Shown: positions 18,958 to 28,388, numbered from the stretch's first letter. The stretch: DNA of 64,000 bases from Massilia kyonggiensis (GCF_024756235.1 NZ_JANUGY010000004.1:62001-126000); one strand, 5' to 3'. Made by a program: numbers and translations. The notes: generated by a model from the letters alone, not told the origin.

Positions 18958-19158
18958 ATGTCCGATCATCCGCCCGAAGGTCTTCCGGTCTACCGCATTC
19001 TTACCGGCCCCGACGACGCCTCCTTCTGCCGTCGCGTCAGCGCCGCTCTCGAGCAGGGCTACCTGCTCTACGGGTCGCCCACCGCGACGTACAACGACGA
19101 AACCGTCATCGTGGCACAGGCCATCATCTGGCCGAGCATGCGGTCCTCGATCGCATAA
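18958..19158 (+). CDS. DUF1737 domain protein
   Basis: A 66-residue protein with the DUF1737 pattern VYRILTGPDDASFCRRVSAALEQGY followed by LYGSPTATY and an IIWP tail (runs here are the recognisable blocks). CAGGGGAG seven bases before the ATG is a good ribosome-binding site. Function is unknown; members are small cytoplasmic proteins found alone or fused to other domains. The gene is enclosed by the two 24-base direct repeats, as if it could be lost or gained as a unit. Confidence 0.8.
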   Translation: MSDHPPEGLPVYRILTGPDDASFCRRVSAALEQGYLLYGSPTATYNDETVIVAQAIIWPSMRSSIA

Positions 19159-19211
19159 GTGCAATGGCAGCCCCAGTCACGACATGGCTGGCCGGGTGTG
19201 TCCGAAAATTA

Positions 19212-19235
19212 TGCAACTAACCGACATGCGGCGCC
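19212..19235. repeat. 24-base direct repeat, right copy
   Basis: The second copy of the TGCAACTAACCGAC... repeat, 366 bases after the first. It lies between the DUF1737 gene and the Dabb gene, outside any coding region. Confidence 0.8.
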
Positions 19236-19287
19236 CCCTAACCCAACCCCGCCACCAGGGGTGAGGGCAGGCGCGCCTTATCGCTCT

Positions 19288-19293
19288 TATAAT
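19288..19293 (+). promoter_or_regulatory. Likely sigma-70 -10 box for the Dabb gene
   Basis: A perfect TATAAT lies 67 bases before the ATG at 19361 in otherwise GC-rich DNA. The -35 region is poor (GGGCAG at 19265), so the assignment is tentative. Confidence 0.35.
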
Positions 19294-19360
19294 GAGGGCG
19301 CGGCATCCCTCGGAACGGGACGTCGCGACAGTCCAAAACCGAACGCTACCAAGGAAATCC

Positions 19361-19663
19361 ATGCTCAAGCACATCGTCATGTGGAAACTGAAGGACCACG
19401 CCGAAGGCGCCGACCGCGCCGCCAACGCCATCGAAATGAAGCGCCGCCTCGATGAATGCGCCAACATCGTCCCAGGCCAGATCAAGTTCGAGGTCGTTAT
19501 CGCCCAGCCCGGCCTGGAAGCCACGTACGACGTCGTGCTGTATTCCGAGTTCGAGGACAAGGCCGCACTCGATGCCTACATCAAGCATCCGGTGCACCAG
19601 GCGGTCGTGCCGTTCATCGGCGCGATCCGCGAAGGGCGCCAGTGCATGGACTACGAAGTCTGA
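19361..19663 (+). CDS. Dabb family (stress-responsive alpha/beta barrel) protein
   Basis: A 100-residue ferredoxin-like Dabb protein: it starts MLKHIVMWKLKD, and ATYDVVLYSEFEDKAALDAY followed by HPVHQAVVPFI is the usual second half. The start at 19361 has AAGGA eight bases upstream; a longer frame from 19292 starts inside the promoter and is not preferred. Members dimerise into a barrel and include stress proteins and small-molecule cyclases, so the exact role here is unknown. It precedes the SDR gene by 31 bases and may be cotranscribed. Confidence 0.85.
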   Translation: MLKHIVMWKLKDHAEGADRAANAIEMKRRLDECANIVPGQIKFEVVIAQPGLEATYDVVLYSEFEDKAALDAYIKHPVHQAVVPFIGAIREGRQCMDYEV

Positions 19664-19694
19664 CGCATGAAGTGACATCGACGGGGAGGGCCTC

Positions 19695-20606
19695 ATGGAG
19701 AACTTTGCGGGACGGGTCGCCGTCATCACGGGCGCCGGCAGCGGACTCGGACGCGAGTTCGCCAACGAGGCGGCCCGGCTGGGCATGAAACTGGTCCTCG
19801 CGGACGTCGATGCGCCCGCGCTCGAGCAGGCGACCAGCGCGTTGCAGGCCGGCGGCGCCGACGTGCTCGCGATGGTGTGCGACGTGCGCAAGGCCGCGCA
19901 CGTGGAAGAACTCGCGGATGCGGCGATGATCCGCTACCGGGGCGTGCACCTGTTGTTCAACAATGCCGGCGTCGGCACGGCCGGCCTGGTCTGGGAACAG
20001 ACGGAAGCCGACTGGGAATGGGTGCTGGGCGTGAACCTGTGGGGCGTGATCCACGGGGTGCGCGTGTTCACGCCGCTGATGCTCGACGCCGCGCGCCGCG
20101 ACCCCGGTTACGAAGGCCACATCGTGAATACGGCGTCGATGGCGGGCCTGCTGGTACCGCCCGCGATGGGGCCGTACACCGTGTCCAAGCATGCGGTCGT
20201 CGCGTTGTCGGAAACGCTGTACCACGACCTGCGGCTCGTCGATGCGAAGGTGCAGGCGTCCGTCCTGTGCCCGTATTTCGTGCCGACGGAGATCGCGCAC
20301 TCGGAGCGGCACCGTCCCGGCGAACTCCGTCACGATGGGCCGCCGACGCCCAGCCGGCAGGCGGGCCAGGCGCTGCTCGAACGGGCTGTCGCGGCCGGGA
20401 AGATCTCCGCGGCGGACGTGGCCCGCATCACGTTCGACGGCATCCGCCGCGGCGACTTTTATATCTACACGCATCCGCAGGCGCTGCAGGGCGTGGCCCA
20501 GCGCATGGACGCCATCGTGCACGGCCAGCCGCCGGCCGATCCCTACGCGGCGACGCCCCAATTCTCGGACATGCTGAAGGCGGCCGTTCAGGGGGAAGGG
20601 AAATAG
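19695..20606 (+). CDS. SDR family NAD(P)-dependent oxidoreductase
   Basis: A 303-residue classical short-chain dehydrogenase: cofactor loop TGAGSGLGREFANEAA (about residues 13-28), acidic residue ADVDAP at the end of beta-2, NNAGVG, the catalytic Ser in NTASMAGLL, and YTVSKHAVVALSE with the catalytic Tyr and Lys. The acidic beta-2 residue suggests a preference for NAD. The substrate is unknown. Its last 19 bases overlap the convergent amidohydrolase gene. Confidence 0.9.
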   Translation: MENFAGRVAVITGAGSGLGREFANEAARLGMKLVLADVDAPALEQATSALQAGGADVLAMVCDVRKAAHVEELADAAMIRYRGVHLLFNNAGVGTAGLVWEQTEADWEWVLGVNLWGVIHGVRVFTPLMLDAARRDPGYEGHIVNTASMAGLLVPPAMGPYTVSKHAVVALSETLYHDLRLVDAKVQASVLCPYFVPTEIAHSERHRPGELRHDGPPTPSRQAGQALLERAVAAGKISAADVARITFDGIRRGDFYIYTHPQALQGVAQRMDAIVHGQPPADPYAATPQFSDMLKAAVQGEGK

Positions 20607-21565
20607 GGCGGCACGTTCGCCGCGATGTGCGCGAATTCCGCCGGCGACAACGGCAGCTTCTGGAACGCGGCCCACGATTCGCGCGGCCGCAGGTTGACGC
20701 CTTGCGCCGAGTCGGTCCCGTACAGCACGCGCCCGACGCCGACCTGGCGGATGAATTTCACCACCAGTGCCGCTGTCTCCGGCCTGATGTCGCGATAGAC
20801 GATCGAGGCGACGTCGAACCAGAGGTTGTTCGCATGCGGGTCGTGGTTCTCGACGGCGCCCGCCAGCACGGCCATCGCGGCCTGCGCGGGCGGATCGTCG
20901 TAGCCGGGACCGGAGCCGGCGAAGTGGGCGACCTGCACGGCCACGTCCGGTGCCGCGGGCAAGACCTGGTCGAGGAAGGTGCGCGCCTGCGCCGCGCCGT
21001 AAGGACGCTTCTTGCCGATGTTGGCGCGCAGGTGGATCACGATGGCCATTCCGTGCGCGTTGGCGGCCGCGAACACCTGGCGCAACCGCGCGACGTGGGC
21101 CGGATCGTCGAGCTGCACGTCCGAATTCCCGACGTGCAGCTTGATGCCGTGATCCAGCCCGGGCGTCTTCGCGCACCGTTCGAGTTCCGCGAGCGCGTAG
21201 TCTTTCAAGGGATTGAAGCTGCAGAACGCGATCAGTCGGCCGGAATAGCGCGCCGCCTGCGCCGCCGTCCAGTCGTTTTCCGTCCGCACCTTGGCAACCT
21301 CGTCGTCGACCTTGCGGGCCGGGCTGCCATACATATAGGCGATGGACAGCAGCGCGGCCCGCCTGATGCCGGCCGCGTCCAGCAGCGGAACCAGCTGGTC
21401 CGCATCCAGCGGCACCAGCCCGGCCGACGGGCCGATCATGGCGATGTCGGCCGCGCTGAACACGTGCTGGTGGTAATCCCCGGCGGGAACGGTCTGGGCG
21501 TGTGCCGCGCCTGCGAACAGCCAGGCGGCAATGGAAGCAGCAATGCGGGCGCGGATGGTGTTCAT
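20588..21565 (-). CDS. Exported amidohydrolase-family (amidohydrolase_2) protein
   Basis: 325 residues with a signal peptide (ending AGAAHA). The metal-dependent hydrolase barrel is suggested by DYHQHVFSA with the HxH pair, HGIKLHVGNSDV, IVIHLRANIG, VAHFAGSGPG and RVLYGTDSAQ with a conserved Asp. It resembles the amidohydrolase_2 group that includes decarboxylases and lactonases; being exported is unusual for that group. The substrate is unknown. It ends inside the SDR coding region, with the two stops 19 bases apart in opposite directions. Confidence 0.72.
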   Translation of the reverse strand: MNTIRARIAASIAAWLFAGAAHAQTVPAGDYHQHVFSAADIAMIGPSAGLVPLDADQLVPLLDAAGIRRAALLSIAYMYGSPARKVDDEVAKVRTENDWTAAQAARYSGRLIAFCSFNPLKDYALAELERCAKTPGLDHGIKLHVGNSDVQLDDPAHVARLRQVFAAANAHGMAIVIHLRANIGKKRPYGAAQARTFLDQVLPAAPDVAVQVAHFAGSGPGYDDPPAQAAMAVLAGAVENHDPHANNLWFDVASIVYRDIRPETAALVVKFIRQVGVGRVLYGTDSAQGVNLRPRESWAAFQKLPLSPAEFAHIAANVPPYFPSP

Positions 21566-21577
21566 GCGCCCAGTGTA

Positions 21578-23416
21578 TCAGCGACTGGCGCAGAACCCCG
21601 CATCGTCATTGGTCCCGCCGGCAGCCAGGTCGCGGTTCCAGTCGGGGCCGGACAGGTGCATCGTCGTGCCGTCCATCGTGTACTTGCCGTTCCACAGGCC
21701 GGAGAGCGTGCCCTGGACGTTCGGTACGTCGACGGTCCAGCCGACCACCTTGACGGCGCTGTTGTTCGTGACGGCGACCTTGGCGCAGTAGCCGCTCGTC
21801 CAGTCAGCCGTGATCACGAGTTTCGCGGTGACGGCGCCGGCGGGGGGCGGCGGTGGCGGTTCGGCCGGCTTTGCCGCACGTGTCGCGCACAGGCCCACCT
21901 GCGTGGACTGGCCCGGCCGCAGCTTGCGGTCATAGGCGGGGCCCTGCAGGCTGAGGACGCCATTCTCCAGCGTGTACTGCGCGTTCCACAGCGACGTGAG
22001 CGAATCCTTGAACGGCAGTGTGGTGCTCCAGTAGCCGGCCGTCGTGCCCACGTTCGTCACGGTCAGCGTGCCGCAATAACCCGTGCCCCAGTCGTTCGAT
22101 GCGTCGAGCTGCGTGTTGAGCTCCAGCGGCGGCGGGGGCGGCAGTGGGTTCGGATATGCACCGGGTTCCGTCGCGGCCGGGTCCAGGAACGCCTGCTTCA
22201 CGGCCGTGAGCAGCGGGTTGTTGACGCCGTCCGTCGTGCCGTAGTTGATCAGCCAGATGATCGTGCCGGCCGCGCCTTCGCCGTCGCGCGTGGATTGTGC
22301 CCATGCGCCTTTCGCGGCGATGGTCGCCGGTTCCTCGTAGCTGATGTAGCCGCTGGGCCAGTCCGGACGGTCCGCGGGCGTGTAGCCGCCCGGGTAGACG
22401 CGGTAGCTCGTCTGCGTCGGTGCGTCCCACGCGTAGATGCCCTTGTCCAGGTAGCCGTACTTGTGCAGCATCGTGTAGCTCCAGCGGTAGTCGAGGACCG
22501 ACCATTTGCTGAGGTCACCGTCCGTCTCCTGGTTCGGCCCCGTGAACGGGGGCGCGTAGTTGGCGCCGTAGAAGCCGATGCCCATGCCGAGCTTCGTGCG
22601 CGGCACGCCCGCGTCGACATAGGCCTGGATGCTGCCCGCGATGGAGACCGGCCGGTTCGGCGTGTGCCCCGTCAGCGGCGAGAACGTATTGCTGGCCCAG
22701 CCCTGGCCGAACCAGCCGACGCCGTAGCTCATGAAGTTGTACTGGTCGACGAGGCTCGCCATGCGCACGTCGTGCGGCGTCACCTTGTCGATGTTCGTGT
22801 TGATGTTCCCGGCCGGGTACGTGATGATCACCGGGCGGTCCTGGTAGCGCGGGCGCGCGTTCGCTTCCTTGCGCAGGTCGATCACGAGGGCTTCCAGCAG
22901 CGCCGCCTCGTCGGGGTTCTTGCTGTCGAGGCCTTCCCAGTCGACGTCGATGCCGTCGTAGTCCTTCGCGACCATGTAGTCGACGAGGTTCTTCACGAAC
23001 GTCGGCCGCACCGCGGGCGCGGTCGAGGCGAGGAAGCCCGCGTTGTCGCCTTCGCCGCCCAGCATGATCAGCGCCTTGATGTTGGCCTGGTGGGCGCGTT
23101 TGACGAGGAATTCCTCGACGGTCCAGTCGTACGCGGCGCCGGGACCGACGTCGCGGTTGTCGTGCGCGTTGCCCGCGCCGGGGACGATCTCGCCCGGCTG
23201 GCCGCTCTTGCCGCCGCCCGGGCCGATGCGGGCGAACACGAAGTGCGTCAGCGCCGTCATGTCGACATGCTCGGGTTTCTGATAGTCGGCGTTGTCCCAG
23301 AAATAGCCGCCGTAATAGCCGGTGACCCACTTCGGTTGCGTACCCGGGGTCGCGGCGAACGACGGCAGGGCCGCCATCAGCGTCAGCCCGGCCAGTACCT
23401 TGATTGCCTTGCGCAT
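21578..23416 (-). CDS. Secreted chitinase, GH18 with two CBM2-like modules
   Basis: 612 residues: signal peptide (to about 22), a GH18 barrel (about 28-440) with the catalytic DGIDVDWE (Asp154, Asp157, Asp159, Glu161), the YNFMSYG strand and GAWAQSTRDGEGAAG. A proline-rich linker then leads to two modules of about 100 residues (about 450-535 and 545-612), each with W-x-x-GYC and a central GLWN or SLWN, which look like family 2 carbohydrate-binding modules. The enzyme should bind and cleave chitin outside the cell. It lies 12 bases before the start of the amidohydrolase gene and may be transcribed with it. Confidence 0.9.
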   Translation of the reverse strand: MRKAIKVLAGLTLMAALPSFAATPGTQPKWVTGYYGGYFWDNADYQKPEHVDMTALTHFVFARIGPGGGKSGQPGEIVPGAGNAHDNRDVGPGAAYDWTVEEFLVKRAHQANIKALIMLGGEGDNAGFLASTAPAVRPTFVKNLVDYMVAKDYDGIDVDWEGLDSKNPDEAALLEALVIDLRKEANARPRYQDRPVIITYPAGNINTNIDKVTPHDVRMASLVDQYNFMSYGVGWFGQGWASNTFSPLTGHTPNRPVSIAGSIQAYVDAGVPRTKLGMGIGFYGANYAPPFTGPNQETDGDLSKWSVLDYRWSYTMLHKYGYLDKGIYAWDAPTQTSYRVYPGGYTPADRPDWPSGYISYEEPATIAAKGAWAQSTRDGEGAAGTIIWLINYGTTDGVNNPLLTAVKQAFLDPAATEPGAYPNPLPPPPPLELNTQLDASNDWGTGYCGTLTVTNVGTTAGYWSTTLPFKDSLTSLWNAQYTLENGVLSLQGPAYDRKLRPGQSTQVGLCATRAAKPAEPPPPPPAGAVTAKLVITADWTSGYCAKVAVTNNSAVKVVGWTVDVPNVQGTLSGLWNGKYTMDGTTMHLSGPDWNRDLAAGGTNDDAGFCASR

Positions 23417-23500
23417 TGTCTACTCCTTGTTGTTACTGTAGGGCAACAAGATTAACAGTGCGCTGCGGAAATTCCTGCCCCCACGGGAGGGGCCATCAAC

Positions 23501-24259
23501 TCATGCCGCGGCCTGGTCGCACGGTTTCAGGATGCGCTCGTGCAGTTCCGGCTCGGCATCGCCGTACAGCTTGACGACGGTCGACGTGCGGGTGCCGTAG
23601 CCCGGAATCTCGATGCAGACGGCGGACAGCTGCCGCTCCAGGTCGAGCGGGACGCCCGTGTCGGGCAGGCGCATGTCCGGCGCACGGGTCGTATCGGCCA
23701 GCATCTCGAAATACGCTTCTTCCGGCGCGCCCTGCAGCAGCAGGCTGGCGAAGGTCGCCTTGGTGCGCACGACCTTCGGCCAGGGCGCGTCCAGCAGGCC
23801 GTTCGACACGCCGTAGATGCCCGGTTCCAGCGCCTTGCCGTTGCGCGGGTCGTCGCCGGCGTGGTTCGAGAACCAGTGCATGCCGGCGGCGTCGCCCAGG
23901 ATCAGGTTGAAGCCGTTGTAGTCGTCGGCGTTCGGCGCGATGCGTGCCAGGTAGGCCGGCGCATCCTCATCTCCCTTGAGGAAGTCGGCGACGAGGGCGC
24001 CGCGCGTGGGCGCGTCCGTGCGCCAGTCGCTCGGCGCGCGGATGTTCGTCAGGGCGGCGAATTTCGGGCCGTTCGGACCCTCCTTCGTCACACCCATCCA
24101 GCTGCCGCCGCCCCGCAGGTCGCGGCCGGCAATGATGTTGGGGGCGTCCGGCCACGGGCCCGCCGGGGTGGCGGGACGATCATAGTATTCGTCGCGGTTG
24201 GCGCAGGCGACCAGCGGCAGGCCGGGGATCACGCGCCAGGCAAAAACGATCAGGCACAT
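23501..24259 (-). CDS. NRDE family protein (TANGO2-like)
   Basis: 252 residues beginning MCLIVFAWRVIPGLPLVACANRDEYYDRP with the N-terminal Cys and the NRDE motif that define the family (quoted in part). GSWMGVTKEG, AALTNIRAP and NGLLDAPWPKV are further conserved blocks. The N-terminal Cys suggests an Ntn-hydrolase fold; the eukaryotic relative TANGO2 is linked to haem and lipid handling, but the bacterial role is not established. The start at 24259 is chosen because Cys2 is invariant; the longer open frame lacks homology. It overlaps the end of the DUF4936 gene by ten bases. Confidence 0.9.
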   Translation of the reverse strand: MCLIVFAWRVIPGLPLVACANRDEYYDRPATPAGPWPDAPNIIAGRDLRGGGSWMGVTKEGPNGPKFAALTNIRAPSDWRTDAPTRGALVADFLKGDEDAPAYLARIAPNADDYNGFNLILGDAAGMHWFSNHAGDDPRNGKALEPGIYGVSNGLLDAPWPKVVRTKATFASLLLQGAPEEAYFEMLADTTRAPDMRLPDTGVPLDLERQLSAVCIEIPGYGTRTSTVVKLYGDAEPELHERILKPCDQAAA

Positions 24260-24528
24260 GTTGGGAGATCCGTAAAAATTTCGGCGCGGCGGGGGCCTTC
24301 GATGAGGCCCTCGAAGCCGGCACTGCGGGCCGCGGCGTCGAGCCGCGCGGGAAAGGCGTCGTCCACGCCCGGATAGACTTCCATCCAGGTCTGCAGGCCG
24401 TCGCGCACCTCGGGACGGCGCTTCAGCTGCGCCGGCACGCCCACGCCGGCCTGCAGCGCACGCACGCGCGGCGCGAGCGCGGCGGCGTCGCCCTCGCGCA
24501 CCTTGTAATACACGTACAGGTCGATCAT
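24250..24528 (-). CDS. DUF4936 family protein
   Basis: 92 residues starting MIDLYVYYKVREGDAAAL, with the TWMEVYPGVDDAFPARLD block of DUF4936, a small protein family of Betaproteobacteria. It has a ferredoxin-like alternation of strands and helices and no signal peptide. Function is unknown. It sits five bases after the ygfZ stop and overlaps the NRDE gene by ten bases, so ygfZ, this gene and the NRDE gene are one operon. This three-gene order is common in Burkholderiales. Confidence 0.82.
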   Translation of the reverse strand: MIDLYVYYKVREGDAAALAPRVRALQAGVGVPAQLKRRPEVRDGLQTWMEVYPGVDDAFPARLDAAARSAGFEGLIEGPRRAEIFTDLPTCA

Positions 24529-24533
24529 GTGCG

Positions 24534-25592
24534 TCAAACGTCGAGTGCGTCGAGCGCGTATGGCAGCGGCAGGAAATCCAGCTTCGTGCCGCCGGCCGAG
24601 CCGTGGCGCACCTCGCCGTCCAGCGCCGCGAGCTTGATCTCGACGAGCGCATCGGCCCCGCCCGCGCCGTTCGGCGCCGCGTTGACGATCATGCCCGACG
24701 GCTGGTCCGGGTCGGCGACGGAAAAGACTTCGTCGCCGGGACGCGCGGCTGCATCGGCCAGCGTGGCCAGCGCCGTGCGGCGTTTCAGCTTGCCGAGGTA
24801 CTGGCTGCGCGCGACGATTTCCTGGCCCGGATAGCAGCCCTTCTTGAAATTGACGCCGCCGAGCAGCTCGTAATTGACCATCTGCGGCACGAACTGTTCC
24901 TGCGTGCCAGGGCCGATCTGCGGCACACCGGCGTGGATGGCCGCCAGCTGCCAGGCCGCGTTGCCGCCCAGCGCGAGCGTGTCTTTCCACGCGGCCAGCG
25001 CGGCGATGGCCGCATCCGCCGTCGTCAGCCACAGGTAGCGCGGCTGCCCGAAGGCGTCGGCGAGACGGATCACGGTGCCGGCCTCGCCGTCGATCTTGGC
25101 GTACGGTGCGTCGGGCAGGGCGCCGGCGCGGGCGCGCAGCGCGTCGGCGGCCGCCGCGCCGCCCAGGCCGAGGACGGCCGCGTGCGCGGGTTCGTCGGTG
25201 GCGTCGCGCAGCTTCGCTTTCGCGCGCAGGACGAACATCGTCAGGCGTTTCTGCAGCGGCGCCTGGATGGCGCGCGGCAGCTGCAGATAGATGTTTTCCG
25301 TGTCGCGCCACATTAAAAACGTGGCCTGCAGGCGGCCCTTCGGCGTGCAATAGCCGGCGAGGCGAGCCTCGGACGTGCCGAGGTGTTCGACGTCGTTGGT
25401 CAACTGGTTGTGCAGGAAGCTGGCGGCGTCCTCACCGGCGACGCCAATGAGCCCGAGGTCGGTGACGGGGGCGACGAAGCCTTTCCCGAGGTCGGCGGTC
25501 GTGAGTGCGCGGCCGAAGTCCTCGACTTGCGTCGGGCTATCGGGATGAAAGCGGGCGCCCAGGGTGGCGAGATGTTCGATCCAATGGTTCAT
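24534..25592 (-). CDS. ygfZ: Folate-binding protein YgfZ
   Basis: 352 residues of the GcvT-like fold. The hallmark KGCYPGQEIV (near residue 245) with the conserved Cys is intact, and FLHNQLTNDV and YCTPKGRLQATFLM fit the family. YgfZ binds a folate and helps assembly or repair of iron-sulphur enzymes and certain tRNA modifications. It is divergent from mltG, with about 100 bases between the two starts, which is the usual arrangement in this group of bacteria. Confidence 0.93.
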   Translation of the reverse strand: MNHWIEHLATLGARFHPDSPTQVEDFGRALTTADLGKGFVAPVTDLGLIGVAGEDAASFLHNQLTNDVEHLGTSEARLAGYCTPKGRLQATFLMWRDTENIYLQLPRAIQAPLQKRLTMFVLRAKAKLRDATDEPAHAAVLGLGGAAAADALRARAGALPDAPYAKIDGEAGTVIRLADAFGQPRYLWLTTADAAIAALAAWKDTLALGGNAAWQLAAIHAGVPQIGPGTQEQFVPQMVNYELLGGVNFKKGCYPGQEIVARSQYLGKLKRRTALATLADAAARPGDEVFSVADPDQPSGMIVNAAPNGAGGADALVEIKLAALDGEVRHGSAGGTKLDFLPLPYALDALDV

Positions 25593-25696
25593 GACACGAA
25601 TTATTTCCGGTTTGGCTGTATCGGCTTTATGATTACGGCCTCATTATAAGTTCGCCTTCAAAAATGCGCCGACGACGGCAAAAAACCAGGTCCAGC

Positions 25697-26698
25697 ATGC
25701 CATTCATAAAAAAACTCATCGTCACGGGCGTCATCGTGGCCGTCGGTGCCGGCGCCGGCTTCCAGTGGTGGAGCAAGCAGCCGATCACGCCGGGCAACGC
25801 GGCCGTCATCCCGTTCGCGATTGCGCAGGGCAGCCACGTGGCCGGCGCCGCGCAGCAGATGGCGACGGCCGGCGTGCCCGTCAACCCCTTCCTGTTCGGG
25901 GTGCTGGCGCGCATCACCGGCAAGGCCAGCCAGATCAAGGCCGGCAGCTACGAGCTGAAGCCGGATACGTCGCCGCGCCGCCTCCTCACCCAGCTCGTGC
26001 GCGGCGAGTTCGCGCAGGAGTCGCTGACGATCATCGAAGGCTGGACGTTCCGCCAGATGCGGCAGGCGGTCGACGCGGCGCCGAACCTGAAGCACGAGAC
26101 GGCGAAACTGTCCGACCAGGAATTGCTGGCGAAAATCGCGCCGGACTACAAGGCGCCGGAAGGCCTGTTCTTCCCCGATACGTACCTCTTCGCGAAGAAC
26201 GCGAGCGACCTGTCGATCTACAAGCAGGCGCACGAGATGATGATGAAGCGCCTGAAGGCCGCGTGGGAAAAGCGGGACCCGGGGCTGCCGTACACGGAGC
26301 CGTACCAGGCCCTGATCATGGCGTCGCTGGTGGAAAAGGAAACGGGCCAGAAGAGCGAGCGCGCGATGATCGCGGGCGTCTTCGTGAACCGCCTGAAAGC
26401 GGGCATGCTGCTGCAGACCGACCCCACCGTCATCTACGGCATGGGCGATAAATACGACGGCAAGATCCGCAAGAAGGACCTCGAGACGGACACCCCGTAC
26501 AATACCTATACGCGCGCCGGCCTGCCGCCGACGCCGATCGCGCTGCCGGGGGTGCAATCGCTGGCCGCCGCGACGGCGCCCGCGAAGACGGAAGCCCTGT
26601 ACTTCGTGTCGCGCGGCGATGGCACGAGTCACTTTTCGGTCAACCTGAATGAGCACAACAAGGCCGTCAACCAGTACCAGCGCAACCAGTCGCAGTAA
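25697..26698 (+). CDS. mltG: Endolytic murein transglycosylase MltG
   Basis: 333 residues: an N-terminal membrane anchor (residues about 5-24), a LysM-like part, and a YceG domain with LIMASLVEKETGQ (Glu213 is the expected catalytic residue) and LQTDPTVIYGMG followed by YNTYTRAGLPPTPI. It cuts nascent glycan strands in the inner-membrane face of the periplasm and sets strand length. The ATG at 25697 is used because the upstream residues are only basic and lack homology. It starts the mltG-tmk-holB-pilZ-tatD cluster; tmk follows six bases later. Confidence 0.94.
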   Translation: MPFIKKLIVTGVIVAVGAGAGFQWWSKQPITPGNAAVIPFAIAQGSHVAGAAQQMATAGVPVNPFLFGVLARITGKASQIKAGSYELKPDTSPRRLLTQLVRGEFAQESLTIIEGWTFRQMRQAVDAAPNLKHETAKLSDQELLAKIAPDYKAPEGLFFPDTYLFAKNASDLSIYKQAHEMMMKRLKAAWEKRDPGLPYTEPYQALIMASLVEKETGQKSERAMIAGVFVNRLKAGMLLQTDPTVIYGMGDKYDGKIRKKDLETDTPYNTYTRAGLPPTPIALPGVQSLAAATAPAKTEALYFVSRGDGTSHFSVNLNEHNKAVNQYQRNQSQ

Positions 26699-26704
26699 AT
26701 ACGG

Positions 26705-27340
26705 ATGAATGCAATGAATCAAACCGATGCCACCCGCGGGCGTTTCATCACCTTCGAGGGCATCGACGGCGCCGGCAAGTCGACGCACATCGGCTACGTC
26801 ACGTCGCTGCTGAAAGGCGCGGGCAAGCGGGTCGTCTCGACGCGCGAGCCGGGCGGCACGCCGCTCGGCGAAAAGCTGCGCGACCTCGTACTGCACGAAA
26901 AGATGCACCTCGAGACGGAAGCCCTCATCATGTTCGCCAGCCGGCGGGAGCACGTCGCGCAAGTCGTCGAACCGGCGATCGCGCGCGGCGACTGGGTGCT
27001 GTCCGACCGCTTCACGGATGCCAGCTTCGCCTACCAGGGCGGGGGGCGCGGGCTCGATCGCGCCAAGCTGGACGCGCTGGAACAATGGGTGCACCCGCAC
27101 CTGCAGCCCGACCTGACCCTGCTGTTCGACGTGCCGCTGGACGTCGCGAAGGCCCGCCTGTCCGCCTCGCGCACGCTCGACAAGTTCGAGATGGAACAGA
27201 CCGATTTCTTCGCGCGCGTGCGGGGCGAATACCTGCGCCGCGCCGCGGAATCGAACGGACGCATCGTCGTCATCGATTCGACGAAGACCATCGACGAGGT
27301 GCGCGCCGCGCTGCAGGCCGCGCTGGAGCCATGGCTGTGA
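26705..27340 (+). CDS. tmk: Thymidylate kinase
   Basis: 211 residues with P-loop [11 protein letters not shown] (about 17-27), the DR-x motif [19 protein letters not shown] and the LID region. It phosphorylates dTMP to dTDP. ATG codons at 26705 and 26714 are both possible. The gene overlaps the start of holB by ten bases, an arrangement widely conserved in proteobacteria. Confidence 0.96.
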   Translation: MNAMNQTDATRGRFITFEGIDGAGKSTHIGYVTSLLKGAGKRVVSTREPGGTPLGEKLRDLVLHEKMHLETEALIMFASRREHVAQVVEPAIARGDWVLSDRFTDASFAYQGGGRGLDRAKLDALEQWVHPHLQPDLTLLFDVPLDVAKARLSASRTLDKFEMEQTDFFARVRGEYLRRAAESNGRIVVIDSTKTIDEVRAALQAALEPWL

Positions 27341-28374
27341 GTATGTATCCCTGGCAAGAAGATGCGTGGACCCGGCTGCAGGCCATGCGCGTGCGGCTGC
27401 CGCATGCGATCCTGTTCCACGGCCCGGCCGGCATCGGCAAGGCTGATTTCATCGAAGCATTTGCCCAGGCGCTGTTGTGCGAGAACGTGAGGCCGGACGG
27501 CCATGCGTGCGGCGAATGCGCGTCGTGCGGCTGGTTCGTCCAGGGCAATCATCCCGACTATCGCCGCGTGCGGCCGGAAGCGATGGAGGACGAAGCGCCG
27601 GCGGCCGAGGGCGACGAGGCCCCGGCCGAAGAGAAAAAGGCCAAGTCGAAGACGGCGTCGAAAGAGATCAAGATCGAGCAGGTGCGCGCGCTGGCCGATT
27701 TCATGAACATCTCCACGCACCGCCAGGGCTTGCGCGTCGTCGTGCTGTACCCGGCCGAAGCGCTGAACATGCCCGCGTCGAACGCGCTGCTGAAGACGCT
27801 CGAGGAGCCGCCGCCCGGCACCGTGTTCCTGCTGGCATCGAACGGGCTGGACCGCCTGCTGCCGACGATCCTGTCGCGCTGCCGCAAGTTCGCATTGCCG
27901 ATGCCGGATCACGCCCAGGCATTGGCCTGGCTGGAAGCGCAGGGCGTCAACGATGCGGACGGCTGGCTGCGCGAGCAGGGCGGCGCACCGCTCGCGGCGC
28001 TGGCCCAGGCCGAGACGGGCAGCCGCGACGAGCTCGATGGCCTGCTGCAGGTGCTCGCGCAGCCGAGCGTGGATGCCGCGTTGCGCAGTGCCGACAAATT
28101 GAGCAAGGCGCCGCTCGCATCCCTCGTCGCATGGCAGCAGCGGTGGCTGTATGACGTCATTTCGTACAAGCTGTCCGGCGTCATCCGGTATTATCCGAGA
28201 TACCAGCGGGAACTCGCGGCGCTGGCCGGAAGAGTGCACGTGGCCAACCTGCTGCAGGCGATCAAGTCCACGAACGAGCGCCGCGCCGTGGCCGATCACC
28301 CCTTGTCTCCGAAATTATTTGTCGAAGACATGTTGCTTGATTACACTGCGCGCTGCGGTCTCTCAGTTACTTAA
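27331..28374 (+). CDS. holB: DNA polymerase III delta' subunit
   Basis: About 347 residues. [12 protein letters not shown] is the P-loop (degenerate in delta', which does not hydrolyse ATP), C-x8-CGECASC is the four-Cys zinc module, and [26 protein letters not shown] leads to SRC, the sensor/SRC motif of clamp-loader subunits (quoted in part). An acidic/lysine-rich stretch (about residues 86-112) is inserted between the zinc module and IKIEQVR and looks disordered. Starts at 27331 (MAVSMYPW) or 27343 are both possible. It is part of the clamp loader that places the sliding clamp on DNA. Confidence 0.93.
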   Translation: MAVSMYPWQEDAWTRLQAMRVRLPHAILFHGPAGIGKADFIEAFAQALLCENVRPDGHACGECASCGWFVQGNHPDYRRVRPEAMEDEAPAAEGDEAPAEEKKAKSKTASKEIKIEQVRALADFMNISTHRQGLRVVVLYPAEALNMPASNALLKTLEEPPPGTVFLLASNGLDRLLPTILSRCRKFALPMPDHAQALAWLEAQGVNDADGWLREQGGAPLAALAQAETGSRDELDGLLQVLAQPSVDAALRSADKLSKAPLASLVAWQQRWLYDVISYKLSGVIRYYPRYQRELAALAGRVHVANLLQAIKSTNERRAVADHPLSPKLFVEDMLLDYTARCGLSVT

Positions 28375-28388
28375 TCATCGAAAGGAAG

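Noticed and set aside
17756..19235. A complete integrative element or integron
   Set aside because: There is one recombinase-like gene and a short direct repeat but no cargo, attC sites, excisionase or phage genes.
19877..23455. A 1192-codon plus-strand open frame
   Set aside because: It crosses the SDR gene in another frame and the amidohydrolase and chitinase genes on the opposite strand, all of which are clearly real. High GC removes stops from the shadow frames.
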